Below, piece by piece: positions 43,253 to 51,745 of a stretch of DNA of 64,000 nucleotides; position 1 is the first letter of the stretch; each line of letters opens with the position of its first letter. This DNA is from an uncultured Eubacteriales bacterium (GTDB taxonomy: Bacteria > Bacillota > Clostridia > Peptostreptococcales > Anaerovoracaceae). The notes under the pieces are model-generated. The model was not told the origin of the DNA, did not search any database, and worked only from the letters and a program-made list of their open reading frames with translations. A program made the translations under genes and the position numbers. The stretch is from the NCBI GenBank assembly GCA_900545135.1, contig UQXL01000011.1:1-64000 (forward strand). Direction: 5' to 3'.

Positions 43253-43300
43253 TTGACAAGTCAGCAGAAATAATTTATCATTTAATATGAACGTTGTTCA
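43253..43300 (+). promoter_or_regulatory. Promoter and TGAAC/GTTCA operator of the TetR gene
   Basis: TTGACA (43253), 17 bases, TATCAT (43276) followed at 43288-43300 by TGAAC-GTT-GTTCA, an inverted repeat at the transcription start. This placement suggests autorepression. CTTGACAAGTC also occurs 23 bases upstream, as a second copy. Confidence 0.6.
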
Positions 43301-43316
43301 GTTTGGAGAATAATTT

Positions 43317-43883
43317 ATGAATAAGACAGTTACATCTGAAGAGGATATTTTAAAAGCCAGCAGAAAGATAATTTCCGAAAAAGGCTTGTCTTTTCTCAGC
43401 ATGCGTGCCGTTGCTGCGGAGTGCGGCATTTCGGTTGGGTCGGTCTATAATTACTTTCCGTCCAAGACTGAGCTTATAAGGCTTACTGTCGAAAGCGTCT
43501 GGAAAGAGATATTCAGACCGCTGGAAGAAATTAACCAAGTCGGAAATTTTGCCTGCTTTGTGCAGAATATATTTGGTGCCATAAGTGAGGGAAGTGAAAA
43601 ATACAGAAGCTTTTTCAGTATGCACTCCCTGAGTTTTGCATCTTTCGCCTCTGAAGACAAAGCTGAGAGCAGGCAATTGATGGAGAGATACTTTAAATTT
43701 CTGAAAGATAAGATGCTCTCTGCTTTGGAAGCGGACGAAAATGTCAGGGAAAATATATTTACAGACGGATTTTCAGCAAAAGAATTTACAGACCATGTAT
43801 TTACTTTGCTGATTGCACTCCTTTTGGAAGGACGCAGGGACTGCATATCTCTGATAAAAATGATAGAAAACTGCATTTATTGA
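43317..43883 (+). CDS. TetR/AcrR family transcriptional regulator
   Basis: 188 residues. The N-terminal helix-turn-helix is clear (ILKASRKIISEKGLSFLSMRAVAAECGISVGSVYNYFPSK) and the C-terminal ligand domain is helical. GGAG precedes the ATG. It is alone on its transcript. The target genes are not obvious; the adjacent adhesin operon is a candidate. Confidence 0.88.
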   Translation: MNKTVTSEEDILKASRKIISEKGLSFLSMRAVAAECGISVGSVYNYFPSKTELIRLTVESVWKEIFRPLEEINQVGNFACFVQNIFGAISEGSEKYRSFFSMHSLSFASFASEDKAESRQLMERYFKFLKDKMLSALEADENVRENIFTDGFSAKEFTDHVFTLLIALLLEGRRDCISLIKMIENCIY

Positions 43884-43984
43884 ATTGAGTCAAGGAGTTC
43901 TTCAAAGCGTTAATTTTTTGACTCAAAATGAACAAAGTTTATTAACGCGGTATTTAATTATGCTTTACATTTATGACATTATGA

Positions 43985-44052
43985 TATAATGAACCCAATA
44001 ATCATATTGTTCGGCGTTGCCGCAAGGTAGGGTTCATTGAATCACTTTGCCA
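43985..44052 (+). ncRNA. Repeated structured RNA candidate, copy 2
   Basis: It has the same layout as copy 1 at 29968: TGATATAAT followed by GAACCCAA, a variable 8-base loop, then the identical 46-base block (44007-44052). The GAACCC/GGGTTC stem, inner CGGC/GCCG hairpin and GCAAGG/CTTTGC pseudoknot pairing are all retained. It lies in the leader of a small membrane protein gene. Confidence 0.6.
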
Positions 44053-44091
44053 TACTAGCTTTGTGATATAGCAAACAAAGGAGGTTTTATT

Positions 44092-44499
44092 TTGGTAAAA
44101 AACAGAGCGCTGCTTCTGATAGCGGGTATCGTATGGTTCGCCGCAGGATTCAACATAGCGAGGATAGGCTTTAATGCTTATGCCGCCAACATTTCGGCGG
44201 TAAATTTTTTGTGTTCAGCTTGCATATTTTTAGTATTTTGGTTCATGGTGTTCAGCAGACTTGTGAATAAGCATACAGGGCGTATAAAAAAACATGATGC
44301 TGAGAGACAGTATTTCTGGAAATTTTTCGACATGAAGTCTTTCATTATAATGGCTTTCATGATGGCATTCGGAATAACCATAAGAGCGTTTGAAATCGTT
44401 CCCGAAGTATTCATAGCTGTTTTTTACACGGGGCTCGGACTGGCTCTGTCCCTGGCAGGACTGTTATTTGCCGTGAACTATATAAGGTATGATGGTTGA
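44092..44499 (+). CDS. Small four-helix membrane protein
   Basis: 135 residues with four predicted membrane helices (residues about 7-25, 34-54, 82-100, 105-127) and a charged cytoplasmic loop (NKHTGRIKKHDAERQ). No family is recognised. The TTG start at 44092 follows AAAGGAGG at seven bases. The repeated RNA element sits just upstream, so its expression may be controlled by it. Confidence 0.68.
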   Translation: MVKNRALLLIAGIVWFAAGFNIARIGFNAYAANISAVNFLCSACIFLVFWFMVFSRLVNKHTGRIKKHDAERQYFWKFFDMKSFIIMAFMMAFGITIRAFEIVPEVFIAVFYTGLGLALSLAGLLFAVNYIRYDG

Positions 44500-44509
44500 A
44501 TATTATAGG

Positions 44510-44538
44510 TTGACGCTTATATATCGCCATGTTATAAT
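44510..44538 (+). promoter_or_regulatory. Consensus sigma-A promoter for a small RNA
   Basis: TTGACG, exactly 17 bases, TATAAT, directly after the membrane protein gene and before a structured non-coding segment. Confidence 0.75.
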
Positions 44539-44544
44539 GAGAAA

Positions 44545-44668
44545 AAAATAAGAGGATGTTTCCTGTATCCCCGGATACAGGGTAAGAGGCATCAGATCAT
44601 ATTCCGTTAGGGCCGGATTCGCAAGCGATGGGAAGACGGAGGGATATGATTTGATGCCTCTTGTTTTA
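44545..44668 (+). ncRNA. Stand-alone structured small RNA candidate
   Basis: The 5' hairpin CCTGTATCC/GGATACAGG is followed by a long irregular hairpin. The closing stem AAGAGGCATCA/TGATGCCTCTT continues with ATCATAT/ATATGAT and TCCGT/ACGGA and ends in an apical region with ATTCG-CAAG-CGAT. The closing stem runs into TTGTTTT, so the RNA terminates itself. No plus-strand gene follows, and the next gene is convergent. I could not match it to 4.5S, 6S or a known riboswitch. Confidence 0.6.
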
Positions 44669-44688
44669 CTCATACATATGTCAAGAAT

Positions 44689-45867
44689 TCAAACAGTCAG
44701 TATGGATATTTTGATTGCAGCCGCCAATCTCTCGTAGAGCTGAAAATCGCTTATACTCGAACAAATATTGGGCTCCAGCATTTCCTTGATTTTAGCAATC
44801 CTGTATCTGATCGTGTTTTGATGGCAGTTAAGGACTCTGGCAGCTTCCGCATAGTCACCGCCGCAAAATACCCATGCTTTAGCGGTGGATAATAGAGCTG
44901 TGCTTGATTCAAGGGGAGCGAGATAATCGCCTGCATAGCCAGCGAGAACCGGATTTTTAGCCAGAGGCATCAGCATCTTGAATGTTCCGATGTCGCGATA
45001 GCTGCATAGCTTTTCCTTGCCGTTAAATTGAGATGGGAAAAGCTGCATAGTACGATAGGCGAAGTAACTCTCGCGGATGCAGCGCGGAAGACCTGTGTCG
45101 GATTCATGGACCTGGCTGAATCCTGTAGATATTTCCGAGGAAGATATACCGACAATTTCGATGTATTCGTCCCAGATGAGCTTAAACGCCGCCTGATTAG
45201 GAGCTGAAGCCGTCATGAGAAGCATGATTCCGCCGTTGTAAGCGCCAAGCATAGCTTTTTCACCGATGAATTTATTGTGATAAAAATTGCGTATTATATA
45301 ATTTGTATCCAAGGACGCCGTGTTGGGAGCCGCTGCAAAATATGCGGCAGCAGTGTACTTCTTGAAATGAAGAGATAAATTTCTTTTCAGCTCTAACGCC
45401 TCGGAAGCGGTGGGCTCGTTATCAATAATGTGCTGTATCCGGCTTTCCGACAATATACGCGCGTTGTCATGTTCAACTGCGTCCATGATTTCAAAGATTA
45501 TATTTTCAAAGTAAGAGTCGCCGTCAAAACTCAGGATAGGAAAGTTGTTCGATTCGGCAAAGTCTTTTACTTCCTGAGGAAGCTGATCAAAAAAGATTTT
45601 TTTGTATGCGAAAGCGCTTATTCCGTGTGAATTTAAGCTTTTGACTGCCGGAAGAATCAGAGTAGGCTCATCCTTGGCGAAGAGAAGACTGGAAATAACA
45701 AAGCTTGATTCGTCGAACGGGACAGCAGTGGTTTTAACGCCGTCAACGTATTCATAATCAAGGATGCCGGCTGTGACTACATAGCGGTTCAAACCGCCTG
45801 CGCCTGCTTCGACATGCATGTTTTTTAAATGCGTTAATCTTAATATATCGGAAACTAAAAGAGCCAT
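44689..45867 (-). CDS. PucR family transcriptional regulator
   Basis: 392 residues: an N-terminal PucR/purine-catabolism-like domain (LLVSDILRLTHLKNMHVEAG), a central ligand/GGDEF-like region and a C-terminal HTH_30 (EAARVLNCHQNTIRYRIAKIKEML). These proteins usually activate catabolic operons in response to nitrogenous substrates. It is divergent from the 46019-50441 amino-acid operon and is its likely regulator. Confidence 0.87.
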   Translation of the reverse strand: MALLVSDILRLTHLKNMHVEAGAGGLNRYVVTAGILDYEYVDGVKTTAVPFDESSFVISSLLFAKDEPTLILPAVKSLNSHGISAFAYKKIFFDQLPQEVKDFAESNNFPILSFDGDSYFENIIFEIMDAVEHDNARILSESRIQHIIDNEPTASEALELKRNLSLHFKKYTAAAYFAAAPNTASLDTNYIIRNFYHNKFIGEKAMLGAYNGGIMLLMTASAPNQAAFKLIWDEYIEIVGISSSEISTGFSQVHESDTGLPRCIRESYFAYRTMQLFPSQFNGKEKLCSYRDIGTFKMLMPLAKNPVLAGYAGDYLAPLESSTALLSTAKAWVFCGGDYAEAARVLNCHQNTIRYRIAKIKEMLEPNICSSISDFQLYERLAAAIKISILTV

Positions 45868-46018
45868 TTATGGTTTTCCTTTCGATTTTTTAAACTATGT
45901 ATTTGTAATTTTTACAAAAAATATAGCTTTTATGTCAAATAATAACAAAAAAATGGTCTCCGTCAAGTGATAAAATTTGAATATAGGAGAGCGTTTCCAA
46001 ATGAAGGAGGTATTCTAA

Positions 46019-47050
46019 ATGTTTGATGTCAAAGTGTTATCCAGAGAAGATACGGAACAGCTTCTGGATATTGCAGATGTGATAAGCGTGGTTGAAGACG
46101 TTTACAGGCAGAAAGCCGGCGGCCAGACTGTCGTATGGCCTATGGTATTTTATGAGTTTGACCCCGGTTCGGCCGATATGGATATCAAATCTGGATGGCT
46201 CAAAGGAAGCGGGATCTTCGGGCTAAAACTGGTATCGCTGTTCAGCGCCAACGCTGAAAAGGGACTGCCGTCTCTCGTCGGTACGATAATGGTAATGGAC
46301 GATGAAACTGGCAAACCGCTGGGATTCCTGGATGGCAGCCATATCACAGGCATGCGTACCGGAGCAGCTGGAGCCATAGGAGCAAAATATCTGGCAAATC
46401 CTGATTCTGAGAATCTGCTTCTCGTCGGAGCCGGTCATGTGGCAGGCTTCCAGGCCGCCGCCATGCTGTCACTGTTCCCTGAACTGAAAAAAGTCAGAGT
46501 CTACGACCCTATTTCCGATGAGCTCTCCGAAAAATTCGTCAAAGCTATCCCAAATAAGTTAAAAGACTTTTTCCACATTCCTGCGGAGAGAGTCGACAGA
46601 GTAAGCTTCGAATCTGCAGGAAAGGAGGCAATGGCAGAAGTGACGGGAGACAGCCAGATAATAATAACGGTAACTCCATCAAAGAAACCTCTGATTATGA
46701 AAGAATGGGTAAGCCCGGGAACACATTTCAGCTGCATCGGTTCAGACATGAGCGGAAAGGAGGAAATAGATCCTGCCATAGTGGGAGCAGCGAGAGTCTT
46801 TACCGACGACAAGCAGCAGTGCATAAACGTTGGGGAAATTGAAATACCTGTAAAAGAAGGCTTCCTCAAGGCTGAGGATATCGCCGGAGATATCGGCCAG
46901 GTGATCACGGGAGAAATCACAGGCCGTCAAGATAGCAGACAGATAACTGTTTTCGACGCTACAGGAATAGCACTGCTGGATCTGGCGACTGCCAGACTGG
47001 CTTTGAGCAAAGCTGAGGCGGGAAGCTTCGGCGCGACGGTAAATATTTAA
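46019..47050 (+). CDS. Ornithine cyclodeaminase / mu-crystallin family protein
   Basis: A 343-residue protein with the family's Rossmann motif (LLVGAGHVAGFQ) and the conserved substrate segments GLKLVSLF, TGMRTGAAGAIGAKYLA and VTPSKKPLI. Family members convert ornithine to proline, or act as imine reductases or alanine/lysine dehydrogenases. GGAGG precedes the ATG. It heads an operon with an aminotransferase, a PLP dehydratase and an amidohydrolase, which points to breakdown of a specific amino acid. Confidence 0.87.
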   Translation: MFDVKVLSREDTEQLLDIADVISVVEDVYRQKAGGQTVVWPMVFYEFDPGSADMDIKSGWLKGSGIFGLKLVSLFSANAEKGLPSLVGTIMVMDDETGKPLGFLDGSHITGMRTGAAGAIGAKYLANPDSENLLLVGAGHVAGFQAAAMLSLFPELKKVRVYDPISDELSEKFVKAIPNKLKDFFHIPAERVDRVSFESAGKEAMAEVTGDSQIIITVTPSKKPLIMKEWVSPGTHFSCIGSDMSGKEEIDPAIVGAARVFTDDKQQCINVGEIEIPVKEGFLKAEDIAGDIGQVITGEITGRQDSRQITVFDATGIALLDLATARLALSKAEAGSFGATVNI

Positions 47051-47073
47051 TGTTATTAAAAGGAGGATTCAAA

Positions 47074-48195
47074 ATGAAGATCGATACTTTTAAAGTTGAA
47101 CGATGGATGAACGAGTATGAAGACGACGCGGTGTATAATCTGGCCGAGACATGCATTGATTCGCTGACTCTTGACGAACTATTCAAGCTTGCGGGAATAG
47201 ACGGAGATGAGTTTCTGCTTTCCTTAAAGGACAAGAAGATGACATACGGCGATATTTTCGGTTCTACGGCTTTCAAAGACGGAGTGGCGTCTCTCTATGA
47301 AGACATCCGGCCGGAGCAGGTGATACCTACTCACGGGGCGATAGGAGCCAACAACATGGTAATAATGTCTCTGATAGAGCCGGGGGACAACATGATAAGC
47401 GTGATGCCGACATATCAGCAGCATTACTCCATTCCGGCTTCCATAGGGGCTGAGGTGAGAATCCATCAGCTTACTTATGAAAACAAGTTTCTGCCGGATA
47501 TAGAAAAGCTGGCGGGTCAGGTGGACGAAAAGACGAAGATGATAACGATAAACAATCCTGATAACCCTACAGGCTCGTGGATACCTATGGAAACCATGAA
47601 AGAAATAGTTAAGATTGCCGAAAGCGTCGGAGCCTATGTGCTTTGCGATGAAGTGTACAGAGGCATTTCAGAGGACGGAAGTTACATGCATTCCATAGTA
47701 GATATCTATGACAAAGGAATTTCAGTAGGCTCAATGTCAAAAATATTCTCACTTGCGGGGCTTAGGATGGGCTGGATCGTTTCACCGTGCGAGGAGGTCC
47801 TCGAAGCATGCCACATTCGCAGGGATTACGATACGATAAGCTGCGGATGTCTTGACGATATGCTGGCCTCCATAGCACTGAATGCAAAAGAAGCGATTTT
47901 CAGCCGCAACCGCGATATACTGCTCAAAAACAGAGCAATCCTCGATAAATGGGTAAAGGAGACGCCGGGAGTTCATTACCTGCCGCCTGTGGCCGGAACC
48001 ACCGCCTTTGTATATTACGACAAGGATATCCCGTCTTACGAATTGTGCATAAAGCTGATGAAATCCAAGGGAGTAATGGTGACTCCGGGAGCGGCCTTTG
48101 AAATGGAAGGCGGAGTTCGCATAGGCTACGCCTTTGACTCTAAGACGCTGGGCGAGGGTTTAGACAAATTCGCTGAATTTCTTTCAGAAATTTAA
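47074..48195 (+). CDS. PLP-dependent aminotransferase (class I/II fold)
   Basis: A 373-residue fold-type I enzyme. The PLP lysine is in SVGSMSKIFSLAGLRMGW. The NPDNPTGSW segment and DEVYRGI complete the active site. The ATG at 47074 is chosen because AAGGAGG precedes it; an in-frame ATG at 47050 overlaps the previous stop. The substrate is unknown; clostridial relatives near ornithine cyclodeaminase genes are often annotated as capreomycidine-synthase-like. Confidence 0.87.
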   Translation: MKIDTFKVERWMNEYEDDAVYNLAETCIDSLTLDELFKLAGIDGDEFLLSLKDKKMTYGDIFGSTAFKDGVASLYEDIRPEQVIPTHGAIGANNMVIMSLIEPGDNMISVMPTYQQHYSIPASIGAEVRIHQLTYENKFLPDIEKLAGQVDEKTKMITINNPDNPTGSWIPMETMKEIVKIAESVGAYVLCDEVYRGISEDGSYMHSIVDIYDKGISVGSMSKIFSLAGLRMGWIVSPCEEVLEACHIRRDYDTISCGCLDDMLASIALNAKEAIFSRNRDILLKNRAILDKWVKETPGVHYLPPVAGTTAFVYYDKDIPSYELCIKLMKSKGVMVTPGAAFEMEGGVRIGYAFDSKTLGEGLDKFAEFLSEI

Positions 48196-48284
48196 GTTCA
48201 TCAGCCAGCCGAAAAAGATACGGCAGTATCCGGCAAAGAGATAAAGAGATAAAGAAATATGATTTTATGAAGAGGAGAAAAGAA

Positions 48285-49247
48285 ATGTTCAATGCGCAAG
48301 AGGTACATAAGGCCTACGAGAGAATAAGCCCATATATCAGAAAAACGCCTTTGGAAGAGTCATTTTATCTCGGAAGTGAAGAACGCAGATATTTTTTCAA
48401 ATTAGAATCATTTCAGAGGGTGAAAAGCTTTAAGATCAGAGGGGCGCTGAACAAGATGCTTACTCTGACAGAAGAAGAAATCAGGCGCGGCATCGCGACG
48501 ATCTCTTCCGGAAACCACGGCAGCTCCGTCAGCTATGCGTCCTCGCTTCTGGGAATAAAAAATGCGAAAGTCATAGTACCGCAGACTACGCCGCAGAGCA
48601 AAATAGACAAGATTCGCTATTTTGGCGCTGACGTCATGCTGCTGGGAAAAGATTACGATGAAGCGCACCGCTTGGGAATGGAGTACATAACAAGCCGGGG
48701 CATGACATATATCGACGCATATTACGATGATCCCAAGATTTATGCAGGTCAGGGAACCATAGCGATAGAGATACTGCAGCAGAATCCGGATGTCGACACG
48801 ATAGTGGTGCCCATAGGCGGCGGAGGACTCATTACAGGGATTGCGGTAGCCGCAAAATCCATCAAGCCTGATATACGCATCGTAGGCGTGCAGACGGAGG
48901 CCTGTCCGGCTATGGTAAAAGCCTATGAGGACGGCATATTCTATGAAGAATATCCCTGCGCCGGCTCGATATGCGATTCCCTCATAGGCGGCATCGGAGC
49001 TCTGAGTTATGAAATGGCCAAAGATTACGTAGATGAGTTTCTCGTGGTTTCCGAGGAAACCATAGGCAGGGCTGTAAGCTTCATGGCGCGGGAAGAAAAA
49101 TATATCGTCGAGGCAGGCAGCTGCACCACAGTCGCGGCGGTGATGGATATGGCCGAACGTATAGGAGGAAAAAATATTGCCCTCGTTTTAAGCGGCGGAA
49201 ATATCGACGGAAAACTCCTGTATGAGCTGATGGGAAAATATCAGTAA
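48285..49247 (+). CDS. Threonine/serine dehydratase-like PLP enzyme
   Basis: A 320-residue fold-type II enzyme. The PLP lysine lies in VKSFKIRGALNK, the phosphate-binding loop is PIGGGGLITG, and SSGNHGSSVSYA is the substrate loop. It lacks the C-terminal ACT domain of biosynthetic IlvA, so a catabolic or hydroxyaspartate-type ammonia-lyase is likely. The start follows AGAGGAG. Confidence 0.86.
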   Translation: MFNAQEVHKAYERISPYIRKTPLEESFYLGSEERRYFFKLESFQRVKSFKIRGALNKMLTLTEEEIRRGIATISSGNHGSSVSYASSLLGIKNAKVIVPQTTPQSKIDKIRYFGADVMLLGKDYDEAHRLGMEYITSRGMTYIDAYYDDPKIYAGQGTIAIEILQQNPDVDTIVVPIGGGGLITGIAVAAKSIKPDIRIVGVQTEACPAMVKAYEDGIFYEEYPCAGSICDSLIGGIGALSYEMAKDYVDEFLVVSEETIGRAVSFMAREEKYIVEAGSCTTVAAVMDMAERIGGKNIALVLSGGNIDGKLLYELMGKYQ

Positions 49248-49262
49248 AGGAGAACATGTAAA

Positions 49263-50441
49263 ATGAAGAAAGCTTTAGAAGAAGAAATATTGCGTTCGAT
49301 TGAAGAAATCATGCCGCAGCTCAGTCATATAGCAAAGACTCTCTATGAAAATCCCGAGATAGGGGGCGAAGAAAAACTGGCCTCCCGGCTGCTCTGCGAG
49401 TTTCTCACGGAAAACGGCTTCTCCGTGGAGAAGGATTACTGGAAAATACCTCATGCTTTCAGAGCTGTCTATGATTCCGGGCGAGAGGGGGCAGCCGTCG
49501 GGCTGTTTGCCGAATATGACGCTCTGCCGGACATAGGCCACGGCTGCGGTCATAATCTGATATGCGTCACTTCTTTAGGCGCAGCGGTAAGCTTGAAAAA
49601 AGCGGTCGATGAGTCAGGCGGAAAGGTTGTCGTCTTCGGCACGCCCGGAGAAGAAAACCTCCAGACTAAAACCGTCATGACGCCGGAGGGAGCTTTCGAT
49701 GAGATAGATGTGGCTATGATGATCCACCCGCAGCCTGAGGGAACTAGCTGTTGTGAGAAGACGCTGGCAGTCGAATCTCTGCAGATCGACTTTTTCGGGA
49801 AAGCTTCCCACGCAGGACTGGCTCCCGAGGAGGGCATCAACGCCTTGGACGCGGCTGTTCTGTGCTATACGATGATCAGCATGAAAAAACAGTATTTTCC
49901 GGAAACCAACGTCCATGGCATCATCGGCGAGGGAGGCAAAAAAGCCAGCGTAATAACGCCTTACGCCAATTTGAAATATCTTACCAGGGCATGGGATATG
50001 GAGCGACTGGCTGATTTGAGAACTATGGTCGAAAACTGTGCAGAAGCTGCCGCAAAAGCGACCGGATGCAGCTTTAAAGTCTTCAATAATGAAATGACCA
50101 ACGCAGCCTTGATGTCTAATAAACATATCTTAGATGTGTTTGAAAAATATCTGCGCCGCTTTGGAGAAGAAAATATTTCCCATGAAGATGTGAAGATCTC
50201 GACAGATATGGGAGACGTCAGCCAGCGTATCCCCAGCATACATCCTCTCGTCAGCCTGGACTGCCCAGACGCGGCTCTGCACAGCAAAGAGTTTGCAGAG
50301 GCGACCATGACGGATTATGCCGAAGTATATCTCAGACGCTGTATCAGCGCGCTTTGCTTTACGGCGGCGGAGATACTGGAAGATGAGAAACTGCTGGAAG
50401 ACATAAAGAGCGAATTTGCATCAAAAAAGAGGGGGGCATGA
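49263..50441 (+). CDS. M20 family amidohydrolase (AbgB-like)
   Basis: A 392-residue zinc peptidase/amidohydrolase. Metal sites are seen in AEYDALPDIGHGCGHNL, GTPGEE, MIHPQP and the C-terminal SSLDCPDAALHSKEF-like region; the dimerisation domain contains GKASHAGLAPEEG. Relatives cleave p-aminobenzoyl-glutamate, N-acetyl amino acids or indole conjugates. It closes the operon and would release a free amino acid for the upstream enzymes. Confidence 0.86.
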   Translation: MKKALEEEILRSIEEIMPQLSHIAKTLYENPEIGGEEKLASRLLCEFLTENGFSVEKDYWKIPHAFRAVYDSGREGAAVGLFAEYDALPDIGHGCGHNLICVTSLGAAVSLKKAVDESGGKVVVFGTPGEENLQTKTVMTPEGAFDEIDVAMMIHPQPEGTSCCEKTLAVESLQIDFFGKASHAGLAPEEGINALDAAVLCYTMISMKKQYFPETNVHGIIGEGGKKASVITPYANLKYLTRAWDMERLADLRTMVENCAEAAAKATGCSFKVFNNEMTNAALMSNKHILDVFEKYLRRFGEENISHEDVKISTDMGDVSQRIPSIHPLVSLDCPDAALHSKEFAEATMTDYAEVYLRRCISALCFTAAEILEDEKLLEDIKSEFASKKRGA

Positions 50442-50458
50442 AGCTTCCCTCTTTTTTT
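50424..50458 (+). terminator. Terminator of the amino-acid operon
   Basis: AAAGAGG and CCTCTTT stem with a 15-base loop, followed by Ts. Confidence 0.7.
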
Positions 50459-50530
50459 CGGAAACTCTATTTATTACAAGTCCATTTTTCGGCAACTCTA
50501 TTTACAGCAGTCCTATTTTACGGCAACTGT
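50459..50530. repeat. 31-bp tandem repeat, 2.3 copies
   Basis: The motif CGG(A/C)AACT(C/G)T begins at 50459, 50490 and 50521 (31-base period); the first two units share ATTTA and a TCC end. The third copy lies inside the 3' end of selD. Confidence 0.75.
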
Positions 50531-51547
50531 CTTGCCGGAGAATTTTTCCACATAGCCTATGATCTCAGCGGCCGGTATCCTATCCTTGAGGACTGATATC
50601 AGCTTGAGAGCGTCTTTCTCAGGCAGGGAAATCAAGAGACCGCCGGAAGTCTGAGGATCGAACATCACGTCGGACATGGCAAGAGGAACGCTTTCCGCAA
50701 AGCCTGCGCTGCAGCCTGTCCAGTTACGGTTGTTGTAAGCGCCTTTCGGCACTATACCCATTTCGGCCATCTCGTATGCCTGCGGCAAAAGAGGAACTTT
50801 TGAACTCTCTATGATTATGGTTCTGCCGCTTCCTGCCGCCATTTCGCTGGCATGTCCTATGAGACCGAAACCGGTGATATCGGTGCAGCTGTTCACAGAA
50901 AAGCCATCCAGAGCCAAAGCCGCCTCCTTATTGAGAGAGGCCATCGACTCTATCAGCGCCTTTTCCGTATCCGGCGTGAGCAGGTCGGCTTTTATGGCAG
51001 TGTTGAGGATTCCTGTGCCGATAGCCTTGGTCAGTATCAGCAGGTCGCCCTCTTTGATAGTATTGTTCCGCAGGATCTTTTCCGGATGAACGAAACCGCT
51101 GACGCATAAGCCGTATTTAGGCTCGTTGTCTTTTATCGTGTGTCCGCCGCAGACTATCGTGTCGGCTTCCTTGCACTTGGAATAGCCTCCCTGCAGCACC
51201 TCCAGGATTATCTCCTTGTCGAGATCCTCAGGCATGCAGAGCACGTTCATCGCCAGTTTAGGCCGTCCTCCCATGGCATATACATCGCTGAGAGAATTGG
51301 CCGCGGCTATCTGGCCGTAGCTGTACGGATCGTCGACTACAGGCGGAAAAATATCCACAGTCTGAATAAGGGCGGTATTTTCATCTATTTTGTAAACTGC
51401 AGCGTCGTCGCTGGTATCAAAGCCTACGAGCAGATTATCGTCGTGGAATTTAGGTAATTGACGCAAAACTTGCGCCAGAGCGTCGGGCTCTACTTTTGCG
51501 GCTCAGCCTCCGTTTTGAGTTAAATCGGTAAGTTTGATTTCTGACAT
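50513..51547 (-). CDS. selD: Selenide, water dikinase, selenocysteine-containing
   Basis: Makes selenophosphate from selenide and ATP. The 344-residue product has an in-frame TGA at codon 15 (genomic 51503-51505) in the context NGG-U-AAK, exactly where the family has the catalytic Cys or Sec. The protein after it is typical (FDTSDDAAVY, GGYSK, DITGFGLIGHA, FDPQTSGGLL). An AGGAGG site precedes the ATG at 51547. Read as selenoprotein the gene is full length; without recoding it would be truncated. Confidence 0.93.
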
Positions 51548-51592
51548 TTTGACCTCCTTTTTGATTTTCTCGCTGAAATTTTGTCTTGCGGC

Positions 51593-51610
51593 CCTGCCTC
51601 GCGAGGCAGG
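51593..51610. repeat. 18-bp perfect palindrome in the selD leader
   Basis: CCTGCCTCGCGAGGCAGG, centred on CG, lies between the divergent selD and grdX genes on the selD side. It could be an RNA hairpin in the leader or a protein-binding site. Confidence 0.65.
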
Positions 51611-51710
51611 CGGAAGACATTTATTTTCGATATTATTATACAGTTCTTTTGCATTTATTACAAATAGAAAATAATGATTAAAAAAGCAGGCCGCAAAGAC
51701 AAGCTTATGC

Positions 51711-51739
51711 TTGACAGTTTTTTGGCAGTGGTATAAATT
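51711..51739 (+). promoter_or_regulatory. Sigma-A promoter of grdX
   Basis: TTGACA and TAAATT with 17-base spacing (or TATAAA at 15). The predicted start point falls on or within two bases of the grdX ATG. Confidence 0.6.
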
Positions 51740-51745
51740 ATAAGT

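Noticed and set aside
44530..44670. Riboswitch for the gene downstream
   Set aside because: The next gene is on the opposite strand and the structure ends in its own terminator, so a stand-alone RNA is the better reading.
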